DNA of 64,000 bases from Pomacea canaliculata (taxonomy: Eukaryota > Mollusca > Gastropoda > Architaenioglossa > Ampullariidae): the NCBI RefSeq assembly GCF_003073045.1, contig NC_037590.1, forward strand, positions 3,126,016-3,190,015. Reading direction: 5' to 3'. Positions 36,659 through 48,900 of the stretch are shown piece after piece. The first letter of the stretch is position 1. Each line of letters starts with the position of its first letter. Under the pieces are notes generated by a model that had not been told where the DNA came from, made no database searches, and saw only the letters and a list, made by a program, of their open reading frames with translations. Both the position numbers and the translations under genes were made by a program.

Positions 36659-37559
36659 GTAATTACAATAAAGAAATAGAAGTCTGGCGCAGCTTTTACT
36701 TTTTTAAAAAACATATTAGAGGTAGTGTAGACGATAATTTGGGCATTCGAATAAATATTAAATTTGTATTAATTGCTGATGTGTTTGTTTGTCTCTTGAG
36801 CCTGTCTGTCTGTTCGTCTTGACACGTGTAGTGACGCATGGACCTTGAGGATCGTTGGCTTGAGGATAGTCTCCGGATCCCGCAAATTCTCTCGGTATGT
36901 GGGACATAAAGGGTCAGAGTGTCTGTCTGTGTGTCTGTCTGTGTCTGTCTGTCTGTCTGTCTGAAGAAATGATAAGGGGAAGACTAGTATTGAAAGTTTA
37001 ATTGACACTTTGTCATTCCTTCATGCTCACGATTTACTTTTATTCATGCAAATTAATATCGAATGATTAAATGAGCCAAATAAAATCCTTCTGGACAAGA
37101 TTTTATTATATTTGTTACATTTTTACAAACAAATCAATTAATAAAAGTGCATACAGCAGTAATGTATTGTAACAAATATTTAATTTATACTTTTTTATTT
37201 GTTCGTCTCACTGCGAGTCTTTTGAATTAGTAACTTTTCTGTTTCTCTCTCTTTTATCTCACTCTGCATCAGAGCAAGCATATTATAGTAAATGTGTAAA
37301 ATTGTAAACTAACGCCAGTACAGTTGAAGTCCAAAGACACTAATCAACACCACAATACCTAAATTCAAACACTTGCACATTTTCCAAATAATCACATCCA
37401 ACACTATGCGTCAAATAAAATGACAAAACTTTAAATTAAATGCTTTAAATCAAGAAAAGATGCTATCAGACGCTATTTAAAAATGTCTGGGATGCTTAAA
37501 GCTGAAGACACCATAGCTTCGGTGCTGCAAGATATTGTGGACTATATAGTTGATGGAGC

Positions 37560-37856
37560 TTATTGTTTAACACGAGGTCTCCTCCTTCTTTCGACTGCAC
37601 ACAAGTAGCCGCTTGTATTGGGGGCATTGCTAGTTTTCTGTTTATTATCAAGGGATCCTTTTTTGGCAGTTTGAAGCATAAGGGTCTTTGCCAGTTTCAT
37701 ATTTGGTACTGGAGTGAAGGTTATTTTACTTCTCGAGTAACGGGGCGTGTGATTCCAGGCTCTAGTTGGTGGAACCTTGGAAACACGAACGGATTTCAGG
37801 CGTCCTGCCTTAGCCTTGTCAAGCAGGGCCTGTAGGGTCCCTCGGCGTGCCTTCAT
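37560..37856 (-). CDS. Putative small basic protein, unit B copy
   Basis: The minus-strand frame from MKARRGTLQALL to a TAA gives 98 residues, strongly basic and ending in an Arg-rich tail (VERRRRPRV). It aligns with the unit A ORF over its length with perhaps a third of residues identical. A good acceptor (TTGTTCTTCACAG) lies 8 nt before the ATG. In the conserved upstream segment GCACGAGGAG is followed by GTAATG (about 38709-38700), a plausible donor for a 5' non-coding exon. No family is recognised. A nuclear or nucleic-acid-binding role would be guesswork from composition alone. Confidence 0.35.
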   Translation of the reverse strand: MKARRGTLQALLDKAKAGRLKSVRVSKVPPTRAWNHTPRYSRSKITFTPVPNMKLAKTLMLQTAKKGSLDNKQKTSNAPNTSGYLCAVERRRRPRVKQ

Positions 37857-39714
37857 TTTTGTTTCTGTGAAGAACAAGAGCAAAAGTAGCTGTTATTATT
37901 TCAACTAATCAACTAAGCTTAATGATCTGCCTACAGAGCAGTGGGGGAATATACTGAGCTGTGCCAAATTATTAGAAAAATCCCACCATACTTGTTCTTT
38001 AAATAGTGATTGCTGTGAATATTCTACTTTTTTAATCTCTTTTCGTACTGGTTGGAGGAAATAAACACATTTGAAATCAGAATTATAAGTAATACCAATA
38101 AGATAAAAAAAAATCATAAACACTGGGTTTATAAATAATATTGAATAAATGAAAAAAATACTCCCGGCACAACGTGTAAGCAACATCTGAAAACATATAT
38201 CATGTTTTTTCTTTAATTAAATATGAATTTTATTACTACTATCCCTCGCACTAACCTGTAGGGTCAAGACTTCCGCAGGTGTCGATGTGTAATACTTGAA
38301 CGCTGCTCTGTGTGTAAAGTTCTAAGGGATACCGTCGGCTCAACTGATTATATTGACTATGATCTGGTCATTCCTATTTTAAGCGCGAATTTTCCAGAGC
38401 ACAGATCAAAGAAAGTGGAAAGTCCCGATGAGATAAGCCCTGCTTACAGGCTCGCCACATTGTGCTCAGAGAAAGATATGCTCATGATTACGTGCGCGCG
38501 CGAGTGTTGATCTCCTTTAATAGTTATTTGAGCTCTAACGACGCCACGATGAACATTTCTTTGACAATTTTATCACGGTATGTCACAAAGCGGCCTATGG
38601 TTCCCGTAGCTAGCTTTGTATAGAGTTTCTTCTCTATTGTCAACAGAAATAATGTAATGATGAAGCAACGGCTGTTTCATGGTTTTCGTGTTTTCTTACA
38701 TTACCTCCTCGTGCAAAAATGGGAAGAATGGTTGAGTATAGACGTGTGTGTGTGTGCGCGCGGGTGGCTGCAGGTAAGTGTTCCAGAGTGAATGATGTTT
38801 TTGAGCTTGTGTGCATAGCGCGGAAATGATGTAGTCCTATAAATAGTTCAAATAACTGCAACGTCAACAGTTAAAACTATCATAACAGCAACTTGTATAC
38901 ATACAGCAGCATATAGCACTCTGTATAGCAGGACTCCACACGACAAGTCAAAAAGTACGTGAAAATATCATGTTCTTAAATCAAAGGTGAAATAAATTGA
39001 TATAATGTCATACACTACCTTGTTCAGGTGAGAACCTCTCAGTCTCTAGAGGATATCTTCGCCTCAGCTCCTTTTATTCTCTCCAATCTCGTCTACGTCA
39101 CCGCGAACGTAAAACAAGAATGTAGAAAACCCTGATTACTGCATTGCACATGCATGGGTCACCCACAGGTGGAAAAATCGACGATCCCCTACGTGTTGCA
39201 ATCAAGGGAGCTGCGTGGACGCACTAAGTCCTTTGTTGCTGAAGACTTGCAAACTCACTAAGGTGTGGTTTATTGTAACCAGCCTATCGCCTCTTGTAGC
39301 CATAAACACAGGTGTTATCTGGTGCTGACAGCGGGTATCTCAAGTCAAGCGCTCTAATTGCACGTCGCACGTAAGCGTTTGCGTCAATGGTCAGAATGTG
39401 TAACTCATTTATGCCATGCAACTCATGGATCATAGCTTTTACTATGATCTGGTCATTCCTATTTTAAGCTCGAATAATCCAGAATAAAGATTAAAAAAAG
39501 AAAGCGGAAAGTCCCGATGAGATAAACCCTGTTTAAAGGACTGTGCAGATTTTTTAAAAGAAAGATATGCTCGTTATTACGTGCGCGCGAGGTCTTAGTC
39601 ACCTGATCTCCTTGCATTACTATTCATTTATCTTTCAAATTTCTCGTCGTATCAGTAAAGTGGGAGACGGATTATGAGAGACTTGCAAAGTAGCACTTGG
39701 TCACAAATTTAATG

Positions 39715-40152
39715 GTGTTGCTATGCTAAATGCTGCTTAGCCTGGCCATTGCTGCCGCCTTTATTGTAGTAATGATGGAGATTTCTGCCGTCCAGTTGCC
39801 ATTTTTGGACAGGGTACATCCCACATACTTGAACCTGTTGATCTCTTGCAGTTGTTCAGAGATCACCATTCACTAAAACTCCATTTACTGTGTTATTTGA
39901 GCTCTAACTCGACGCCTCGTGAACAGTTCTTTGACAGGGAATGTCAGCTCGGTATGACACAAAGCGGCCCTATACTCCTCCAGGAGTAACAAGGAGTAAA
40001 CTAAACTAAACATGCCACAAAGCTTCACCCAAGACTCTGTCAAACGCCTTCTTAAAGTCAGTGAACTTTGTGGAAGAAATCTCATTGCTGCAGGGTTTTA
40101 TTTAAGGACAGGTTTGTTCTTTTGCATTGTCTAAAGCCAGCCTGTTCTTCTA
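39715..40152 (-). mobile_element. Degraded LINE reverse-transcriptase remnant
   Basis: On the minus strand, separate frames give EEQAGFRQCKRTN (40103-40152), KFTDFKKAFDRVLGEALWH (40011-40069, the RT palm motif containing the catalytic Asp region), RFKYVGCTLSKNGNW (39781-39838) and TTIKAAAMARL (39739-39775). These occur in the order expected of an RTE/CR1-like endonuclease-reverse-transcriptase. Frameshifts, stops and a large internal deletion show that it is dead. Confidence 0.8.
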
Positions 40153-40626
40153 CTGAAAGGGTTAAACAGGCCGATGGTTTTGTAGCTAGCTTTGTATAGT
40201 TTCTTCTCTTGAGAAGACCTCCAGTAGCACATGGTCACACATTACTGGCCTGACTTGGCCGGACGTTTTGACCTTATATTGAACTTTACAAGTGCAAAGT
40301 CAGTTTATAATGGAGACATTGGATTCATGCTGGATTTGCGCTCACAATGGTACAATGCTGACCCACGTGAGCCCAGTATATAACCCCAATCGCAGTCATC
40401 TCAGTACGATCATATCCAAGTATATTGGCCCAATACTCAAAGAGCAAAGTCGATTTTATATTGGGCCGACATTGTCGAGAAGTTGAATATATATAGGATT
40501 TAATACTGCCAAGATTTTGCTACAGTGTTAATCGGTACAATGTTGACAAAATAACGGTACAATTCTGCTCAGAGACTATTGTTGAAGAACCCCTTGCTTA
40601 TCAATCTTTCCAGCCTTATCTGACCT

Positions 40627-40735
40627 AGTCACCATGGCAAGCTAGCATGATGTACCAGCTCTGCTATGGTGAAACAAAAACTATGTTCGGGAAGATGCAG
40701 ATCCTGCTGACACTTTATGAAATTATGACGGTTTA
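40627..40735 (+). pseudogene. P450 exon-2 internal relic
   Basis: GTCACCATGGCA...AGCATGATGTACCAGCTCTGCTATGG matches the segment of the paralogs encoding (V)TMAA.SMMYQLCYG...IREDPDF. The frame is broken soon after. A further short match (about 40923-40947, DKVKA region) lies 200 bp downstream. This is a decayed extra P450 copy between CYP-2 and CYP-3. Confidence 0.7.
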
Positions 40736-41208
40736 TAAAATCATTATCAGTATCTATCTAAAACTCTCACATTCCATGTAAAAGAGTGGTCGACAAGCGA
40801 CATCTATCATCCACTAAGAAACAAAGAGAATCAGACACAGACACACGATTTCGAGCTGGTTTACCGGGTACTAGCTGATTCCAGGTCCACCCCTATGAGG
40901 TCACACGTGGAACGTGGCAAAAATAGACAAGGTCAAGGCTGCGGGTTACAGACATGGAACCTGCATGAACTCTCTAGCTTATCTGTCTACAGACCAAACC
41001 CACACGACAGATGTGTGACACAATGGGCCTAAGGTCAGAAGATTGTGTTTTGTATGTCATGTAGTTGCAGTCTACATTGATACATGGCAACAACAACATT
41101 CAGCTGTCACTCACAGCTCTCCGCGAGAGAAGAAGGGAGGAAGGTTGCAGTCGGTGAAGCGTGACCCAGTTAGCACACATCGCTGTTGTTTGTAGGTCAG
41201 GTCAGACT

Positions 41209-41216
41209 TATATAAG
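41209..41216 (+). promoter_or_regulatory. TATA box of CYP-3
   Basis: TATATAAG lies 105 bp before the ATG, with a TCATTCGCTCAGA initiator-like region about 25-30 bp downstream. It is identical in CYP-4 (50895-50902). Confidence 0.65.
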
Positions 41217-41313
41217 GTTCCTGCAAGTGTCATTCGCTCAGACCGAGACTGCACGCTTGTTGTTCTGTCTTTCGTCGACACTAACAAAGGTGCAAACACA
41301 GAAACCTGTGAAA

Positions 41314-43551
41314 ATGGTGGTTGGCTTTGAGAGCAGCATCTGGAATGTCTCCAGAGAAGTCAAGGTAAGTGTTATTGGCGTTGTTCGTCGCTATATTCTT
41401 CTTCATTTTCTTATCCTTGTCATCATTATCATTCTTTTGCCTTTTTCTTCTGCATTTTTACCGTTTTCATCTTTATTGAAAAATAGTTAATATATTGCTA
41501 TTCTAAACATATTCACACATTCGGTGTTGTTATTCCAGAAATGACACCGAATCTGTTCATAGCTGATAGTTGTAAGGCGGATCATAATAGTCACTCCTGC
41601 GGTTCGTAGGAAGCAGTGTATATATATATTCATCGAGAAAACATTTCCATCTCTTAAATTGGACGCTGAGAGTTTGTTTTTGACACTTTGTGCACAGAAT
41701 ACTTAAAATGTAAGCCCCATTATCCAAGATAGGTGTTAAGGAGCCGTGTACCTAGTCGGTACACCTGCACTGTCTGTCTGGGTACAGGGTGTTGCTACAG
41801 GTTTATGCAACACCTGCGATGTCTGGTGCAATGTTACCTGAATACAGACCACAGACTACAGACTACAGACCCAATATGATATCTTGCCCTATGGAATAGC
41901 GAAAGCAAAAGTCTTGAAAACCACAGAGGATATTGCTGTTTTCATAAAAAAATATTGAAAATGAGAAATATTTGAAGACATTTAGACAAACACACACTAA
42001 TATAAATAAAACGGAGGACCGATGACAGGAATAATAGTTTGCGTCAGTATCTAAGATGCTTCTGTCTGAACTTTGCAGGTGACAGCGGCAGTGTTTGCTG
42101 TAACACTAGTTGCTGTGAAGTTAATGAGCTCATTAAGCAAGGGACGCTACAAGCTGCCGCCTGGCCCCAGGAACTTGCCCTTAGTGGGTTACCTCCCGTT
42201 CCTTGGGAAGCACCCCACAGTTGTCTTTTCTTCTCTGCGGAACATTTACGGAGATGTGTTCAGCATCCAAATGGGCAGCTTCCCGGCCATCGTACTCAAC
42301 GGGATGGACGCCATCAAAGAAGCTCTTGTAACCAAGGGAGACGACTTTTCCGCCAGACCACCGTTCACCACCGCCAGACTCCTGAATGAGGGCAGGAATT
42401 TTGGATTTGCGGCCTTCGGACCCATCTGGAAAGCTCACCGCAAAATTGTTAGCAATGTCATGTATGCCTTTAGTAACGCCAGAAATAATCCCATTGAGGA
42501 CATCATTGTGTCGGAGGCCATCACTGTTGCTGAGGAGTTTGCTGCCCACGGAAACAAACCTTTTCAGCCTTCCGACGCTGTCACCATGGCAGCGTCTAGT
42601 TTGATTTACCAGCTTTGTTATGGACGAAACAAAAACATTCGAGAAGATCCAGACTTCGCTAGTACTCTGAAAAATGGCAAAAAGTTTAGAGAATTCACCA
42701 GCACAGGAAATCCCGTGGACGTGATGCCGTGGCTCCGGTACATCATGCCATGGAAGGTCAGCACCTTTCTAGAAATCACAGGTGCATCCCTTGTCAGGAG
42801 AACGAAGAAGGTGGAAGAGCACAAGAAAACATTCGATGAGGAGCATCTTCGGGACATCACTGATGGACTGCTCCATGCAGCCAATCACCTGTCTGATGAG
42901 GACAAAGCTGTGGGGCTGGACAGTACTCGAGTCATTGAAAGCATTGATACAATTTTTGGAGCCGGTGGCACAACAATTGCTTCATTTCTTGATTGGAGTG
43001 TTCTGCTCATGGCGGCTTTTCCCCAAACCCAGGAGAAAGTATTCCAAGAGATAGAGGACGTTGTCGGTCAATCCCGCTACCCGTGTCTCGCTGACCGTTC
43101 CCGTCTACCCATGGTTGAGGCCACCATCTATGAAATTTTTCGATTTAGCTGTCCAGTTCCTTTTGCTTTGCCTCACGCCACAGTCTGCGACACAACTGTA
43201 CAAGGCTACGATGTTCCTGAAGGAACAGTGGTTCTGGTCAACCTCTATTCCGTTTTCCATGATCAGGACACGTGGGGAGACCCCGAGAAGTTCCGACCAG
43301 AGCGTTTCCTGTTGGACAACGGTCAGCTGGACAAAGCCAAGACCGAGCAAGTGATCGTCTTCTCCCTGGGCAGACGACGATGTGTCGGCGAGTATCTGGC
43401 GCGGATGGAGGTCTTCCTGGCCTTCACCACCCTCATCCAACGCTGTCGACTGTACAAGCCACCCGGGGCACCCGACTACACACTGGGGAGAGTCTTCAGA
43501 CTTGGTTGTGACCCAGAACCGTACGAAGTGTGCGCTGCTCGAAGAGAGTAA
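41314..43551 (+). CDS. Cytochrome P450, CYP2 clan (CYP-3), 2 exons
   Basis: Exon 1 (41314-41364, MVVGFESSIWNVSREVK, donor GTAAGT) and exon 2 (42079-43551) give 507 residues. The anchor is VTAAVFAVTLVAVKLM, followed by LPPGPRNLPLVGYLPFLG, WKAHR, EIFR, FRPERF and FSLGRRRCVG (ligand Cys452). The I-helix reads FGAGGTT, with Thr in place of the expected acid. It is a predicted ER monooxygenase in the same subfamily as CYP-4 and clearly separable from the CYP-1/2 pair through the middle of the protein. AATAAA at 43799-43804 probably ends the transcript. A 1.74-kb tetranucleotide array begins 155 bp after that signal. Confidence 0.93.
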
Positions 43552-43958
43552 CTTGAATAATGTTCTTTGTTAATGGGTACCGTTCTCTTTACAATGTAAG
43601 AGGGGCTTGACAGAAACACCAAAAACTAAAATTTGGATCATCATCGTCGAGATGAACATTATTTACTTTCTTGTAACTTAAAGCTTGTTTTATAAATCAT
43701 GTATGAAAGTTAAATAGTGTCTGGCTCCATTGCTATCGTTTAAGGCGTATGCCATTGAAAACGTGCCCAGTGTTGTAATTCACTGAAAAAATATATGAAA
43801 TAAAGTAGTTTGAAAGTACATTAATAGTCATTATGAACATGTTATAATGGTTGATGAGATGATTTTACTTTTCCCTACTTTATGTGTTGTCGAAATTCTA
43901 ATATTACAGCACGTGTTCATGTAAACACTAATTTTGTATCACAGGGTTACTCTAGTTT

Positions 43959-45703
43959 CTCACTCACTCACTCACTCACTCACTCACTCACTCACTCACT
44001 CACTCACTCACTCACTCACTCACTCACTCACTCACTCACTCACTCACTCACTCACTCACTCACTCACTCACTCACTCACTCACTCACTCACTCACTCACT
44101 CACTCACTCACTCACTCACTCACTCACTCACTCACTCACTCACTCACTCACTCACTCACTCACTCACTCACTCACTCACTCACTCACTCACTCACTCACT
44201 CACTCACTCACTCACTCACTCACTCACTCACTCACTCACTCACTCACTCACTCACTCACTCACTCACTCACTCACTCACTCACTCACTCACTCACTCACT
44301 CACTCACTCACTCACTCACTCACTCACTCACTCACTCACTCACTCACTCACTCACTCACTCACTCACTCACTCACTCACTCACTCACTCACTCACTCACT
44401 CACTCACTCACTCACTCACTCACTCACTCACTCACTCACTCACTCACTCACTCACTCACTCACTCACTCACTCACTCACTCACTCACTCACTCACTCACT
44501 CACTCACTCACTCACTCACTCACTCACTCACTCACTCACTCACTCACTCACTCACTCACTCACTCACTCACTCACTCACTCACTCACTCACTCACTCACT
44601 CACTCACTCACTCACTCACTCACTCACTCACTCACTCACTCACTCACTCACTCACTCACTCACTCACTCACTCACTCACTCACTCACTCACTCACTCACT
44701 CACTCACTCACTCACTCACTCACTCACTCACTCACTCACTCACTCACTCACTCACTCACTCACTCACTCACTCACTCACTCACTCACTCACTCACTCACT
44801 CACTCACTCACTCACTCACTCACTCACTCACTCACTCACTCACTCACTCACTCACTCACTCACTCACTCACTCACTCACTCACTCACTCACTCACTCACT
44901 CACTCACTCACTCACTCACTCACTCACTCACTCACTCACTCACTCACTCACTCACTCACTCACTCACTCACTCACTCACTCACTCACTCACTCACTCACT
45001 CACTCACTCACTCACTCACTCACTCACTCACTCACTCACTCACTCACTCACTCACTCACTCACTCACTCACTCACTCACTCACTCACTCACTCACTCACT
45101 CACTCACTCACTCACTCACTCACTCACTCACTCACTCACTCACTCACTCACTCACTCACTCACTCACTCACTCACTCACTCACTCACTCACTCACTCACT
45201 CACTCACTCACTCACTCACTCACTCACTCACTCACTCACTCACTCACTCACTCACTCACTCACTCACTCACTCACTCACTCACTCACTCACTCACTCACT
45301 CACTCACTCACTCACTCACTCACTCACTCACTCACTCACTCACTCACTCACTCACTCACTCACTCACTCACTCACTCACTCACTCACTCACTCACTCACT
45401 CACTCACTCACTCACTCACTCACTCACTCACTCACTCACTCACTCACTCACTCACTCACTCACTCACTCACTCACTCACTCACTCACTCACTCACTCACT
45501 CACTCACTCACTCACTCACTCACTCACTCACTCACTCACTCACTCACTCACTCACTCACTCACTCACTCACTCACTCACTCACTCACTCACTCACTCACT
45601 CACTCACTCACTCACTCACTCACTCACTCACTCACTCACTCACTCACTCACTCACTCACTCACTCACTCACTCACTCACTCACTCACTCACTCACTCACT
45701 CAC
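43959..45703. repeat. Very long perfect (CACT)n array, ~436 copies
   Basis: About 1,745 bp of uninterrupted CACT/TCAC repeat with no visible variant unit. It begins four bases after the right end of duplicated unit C. Since 4 and 3 share no factor, the frames read as endless THSL, producing 594- and 631-codon open frames that are not genes. The exact length may be an assembly estimate. Confidence 0.97.
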
Positions 45704-48396
45704 GACTCAGTCATTTGAACACACCACCTTTCAGTCTTCAGACCTCGTCTTTAACCACCAGGCTATACAGCCGTTAGCAACTAACGTGTCTAAAGTTCGT
45801 GAAAAAGTCAAGTTCGCCGTTTACAACAATGAACATATCCGCTGAACCGAGACGCACACGCCCCAGAACCGGTGACGTCATCGACAACGAGGCTGCTGTT
45901 AACGAAGATGACTAGTGCACGACGGACCACAAACACCCTGCTACTGTCCCCCTAGGTCCCTCCAACTGCCAGGAACACACACGTCACACTCAATGGAGTG
46001 AACAAGATCGGAGTGACAGACGGCAACAACCTACCCGATCCTCTCCCCTCCAGACATCATTGTACGCGTGGTCAGAGTTGCCTGCCCAGTCAATGGAGGA
46101 CATCGAAAACGGACTACAGTACCCTACAAAGAACACCTACAAGAAATGAGTGACAAGATGGCCGGCCCTCCACAGTTCATGACAATTGCTATCCCATAAT
46201 GTCGAGGGACTTTGTGTGGACGGCAAGACACAAGCAAGACAAGGGAGAGAATAAGTTCCACTGACCCAGTGACTACGCGACACGAGGTGTCCGTGCTAAC
46301 GGTCACCAGGACACAGCACGGGACTCACCCGTGAAAATATTTCACATCTTCAACTGCGACATCGACGGTTTGCTCGTGAAAACACACAATCCTGGCTTTG
46401 TACAAAGCATTAACGTGTTTGTTATTGTGTCTTACAGACATTGCTGACGTCAGCAGTATACTGCAATGTTTCTCTGACTTCCAACGATACTTCAGTCCTG
46501 CTTCGACACTTACATCGCAAGGAAGAGCTGCCGGCCGATATCCTTGTTTTTAGTAAAACATGTATTTAATAAGTTTTTGCATAGACTGCAGTGTACGGTT
46601 GACAATTTGATTTTATTGCAATTTGACACCGAGTTTAACCAGACAAGTTCTGGACTTAAACCCACAGATGAAACGCAGGGTTCGGAGACAGACAAGGAGG
46701 AGATCGATCCTTGGCCCAGAACCGGATCCGCTGGTATGGTTGCGGCACTAGGAGGACAAAGAAGACTAAAAAGATAAGTGGGTTTGTGTGTGTGTGTGCT
46801 GCTTCCACCATTTTGTAAGTCTATGATCATGTTGAAAGCACAGTTACATCTGGACTTACAGGTCTACCACAGAGACGTTAATATTCCAATACCACTTCTA
46901 CCTACCACAGCGTTCTCATGGCAACCTACTATTTCTACCTACGCATCTGGTTTTGTAACATCATTTCTCATCTCCATCTCTTCCCCAGAAGCACATTTTC
47001 CCGAGTTCCTCGACCATCTCACCGGAACATGGAGATGAAGCTGAGTTTGTAAGGTGGCCAGTGACAAATCACTGTCATGTGACCCCCAGCTTTCATGCTC
47101 GTTGACCAACGGTGACCTCGCCCCCAGTTCTGTCCATTTTTCACGGTTCCTCAAAGCCCCATGGGGAGTTAATCACACCAGCGCTGTCCACACTTTCCAT
47201 GTATCCTCCTCCCTGTATCTTTCCTCTTCTTCGGTATTCTCTTCTCCACTTTTCTTATTGTTTGGGCATCGTGGTGTTGATTCCCTCTCCGATTTAAAAC
47301 AAATGATATCACAGATGGTTGGCCTCTTCGAAAGTGAGACGTTTGCGATTTGTTTGTGGCTGTCGAACCTTTGCAGTCAGATGTTCCGAAATGTTTGTAA
47401 AGGAGACATGCAGGACATATAAGTCACAGGGCAGAGACATTCATTTCGTCCTTTTCAGTTCGGAAAAGAATTAACTGCAGCTGATATAAATTGCATCAAG
47501 CCTTATGAAACTGATATAAAGCCTTGTGCTTACTACTTCATAGCAGCTCTCAGTTCCACGTTCGCTTGGCCCAGTGACAAGAAAAAGCTCTTCTAGGAGC
47601 CTAGAGCCAGTAAACCACTCACAGTTAGCCCACTCAATGTATCATCATCGTTATTTCCTAAGATAGCAGTGTCATAATCCACTTACCAGAAATTGGTCAT
47701 GAAGCCTTTGTTGAAGCGAGACATTCGATGAGATAAAATCTGAGAGGAAGGGGAACTGCCAGGGTCGAGACTGGAACTGTTTTCCCGTCAGACAATGTTT
47801 CAAAGTACAGCACCCTTTCCTTTCTTTAGCAACCAGTAGGCGAGAGAAACAACAAATGTTTAGCTTAGTCTCGGGATTTTTTCTAAACCAAGTACCTCTT
47901 TGACAGCGCCATCGTTAGGACAACAAGGAAAGGACTTTCTTTGAAGTTATAAGTTGTCGGTAGCCGTGAGATCAGATCCCGTCCCCAACACACCTTTTTT
48001 TTTTTTTTTTTTTTTTTATTACCTTCTTTTCCGTACTCCCACCCGGCTAGCCTCTTGGTGACAAATTATGGGTAATGATCAGTAATGGCTATTCGATGGC
48101 CCTGCCACCCGCTCAACAAAGCTGGGTGAGGTCGGGCATGCGCACAAGGGTTGTTAACGCAACGGTGCGAGGCGGAGCGTGGCGGGTGGGTCACGTGATC
48201 GGAGTGACAAATGAGCAGCGAGGGCCCCGTGGGTCCCTGTGGGATCACCAGCAACCGCAGTTTTTAATTTAAAGGTATAAACACTTGAACTTTTCACCTT
48301 TCCAAATTTCCGAACCCACAGTCCGAACACTTCCACTGTCACAACACATCTTATGTTCCTTCCGACCATTCAATTCCCCCTCCCCCCTAAAAAAAA

Positions 48397-48505
48397 ATCT
48401 CCAGTTGAAAATGACACCAAGTCTCCACTTGAATATAACACAAAGTTTCCACTTCTAGGTAACACAAATATGTCCACTTGAAAGTAACACAAAGTTTCCA
48501 CTGAC
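48397..48505. repeat. Degenerate ~25-bp tandem repeat
   Basis: Four to five copies of a unit like TCCACTTGAAAGTAACACAA with variation, just before a clearer 29-bp minisatellite. Confidence 0.6.
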
Positions 48506-48734
48506 ACCGATGCTCTTCCTGAAGTTAATTCTAATTCAGCTCTGGTTGGTGAGCCCGAGGCGGATACGATGAATAAGCGAAGATCAAACAACAAAAGTGA
48601 GAAAAAAAAACCCCACAAAAACCTGGAGAAAAAAAGTCTTTAGCTAAATGGCAAGTTCAAAACTTAACTAACATTCTTCAAACATTAAACACACGCTCAC
48701 CGAACAATCAACAAAGATACACACTCACCTCAAC

Positions 48735-48900
48735 AGATACAAATCTGGTCAGGATGTGCCCAGTCCAGTCAAGGCTAACCTCCAATTCTGTTCAGGACTT
48801 GTTAAATAACACAATTCTGTTCAGGACTTGTTAAATAACACAAATCTGTTCAGGACTTGTTAAATAACACAAATCTGGTCAGGATGTGCACAGTCCGGTC
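48735..48900. repeat. 29-bp minisatellite
   Basis: Three nearly identical 29-bp units (48785-48813, 48814-48842, 48843-48871), each containing CTGTTCAGGACTTGTTAAAT. They are flanked by divergent copies (AATCTGGTCAGGATGTGC...) on both sides. Confidence 0.85.

Larger units (their letters stand above)
32313..39440. repeat. Segmental duplication unit B
   Basis: Tandem copy of unit A, starting at GCATGCGCAAAGTAGG directly after unit A ends and fading at about 39440 (after CATGCAACTCATGGATCA). It lacks the TTAA MITE but holds extra DNA between the small basic-protein ORF and its conserved upstream segment (about 37900-38640). Part of that extra DNA (38360-38508) recurs at 39447-39596. Confidence 0.85.
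41021..43955. repeat. Duplicated unit C (CYP-3)
   Basis: Starts at CAATGGGCCTAAGGTCAG, matching 50711, and ends at GGTTACTCTAG (43955), matching 53714. It contains promoter, both exons, intron and 3' UTR. By eye the two units differ mainly by scattered substitutions, small indels and repeat-number changes. Confidence 0.88.

Noticed and set aside
43956-45703. Reading unit D as the pre-insertion 'empty site' of the CACT array
   Set aside because: Sequence after the array in unit C does not match sequence after 53714 in unit D, so the array marks the end of homology and is not an insertion into otherwise shared DNA.
43882-45777. 631- and 594-codon open frames encoding THSL repeats
   Set aside because: They are translations of a perfect 4-bp microsatellite. 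All forward frames are open for that reason alone, and the flanking residues are not conserved in the paralogous unit D.
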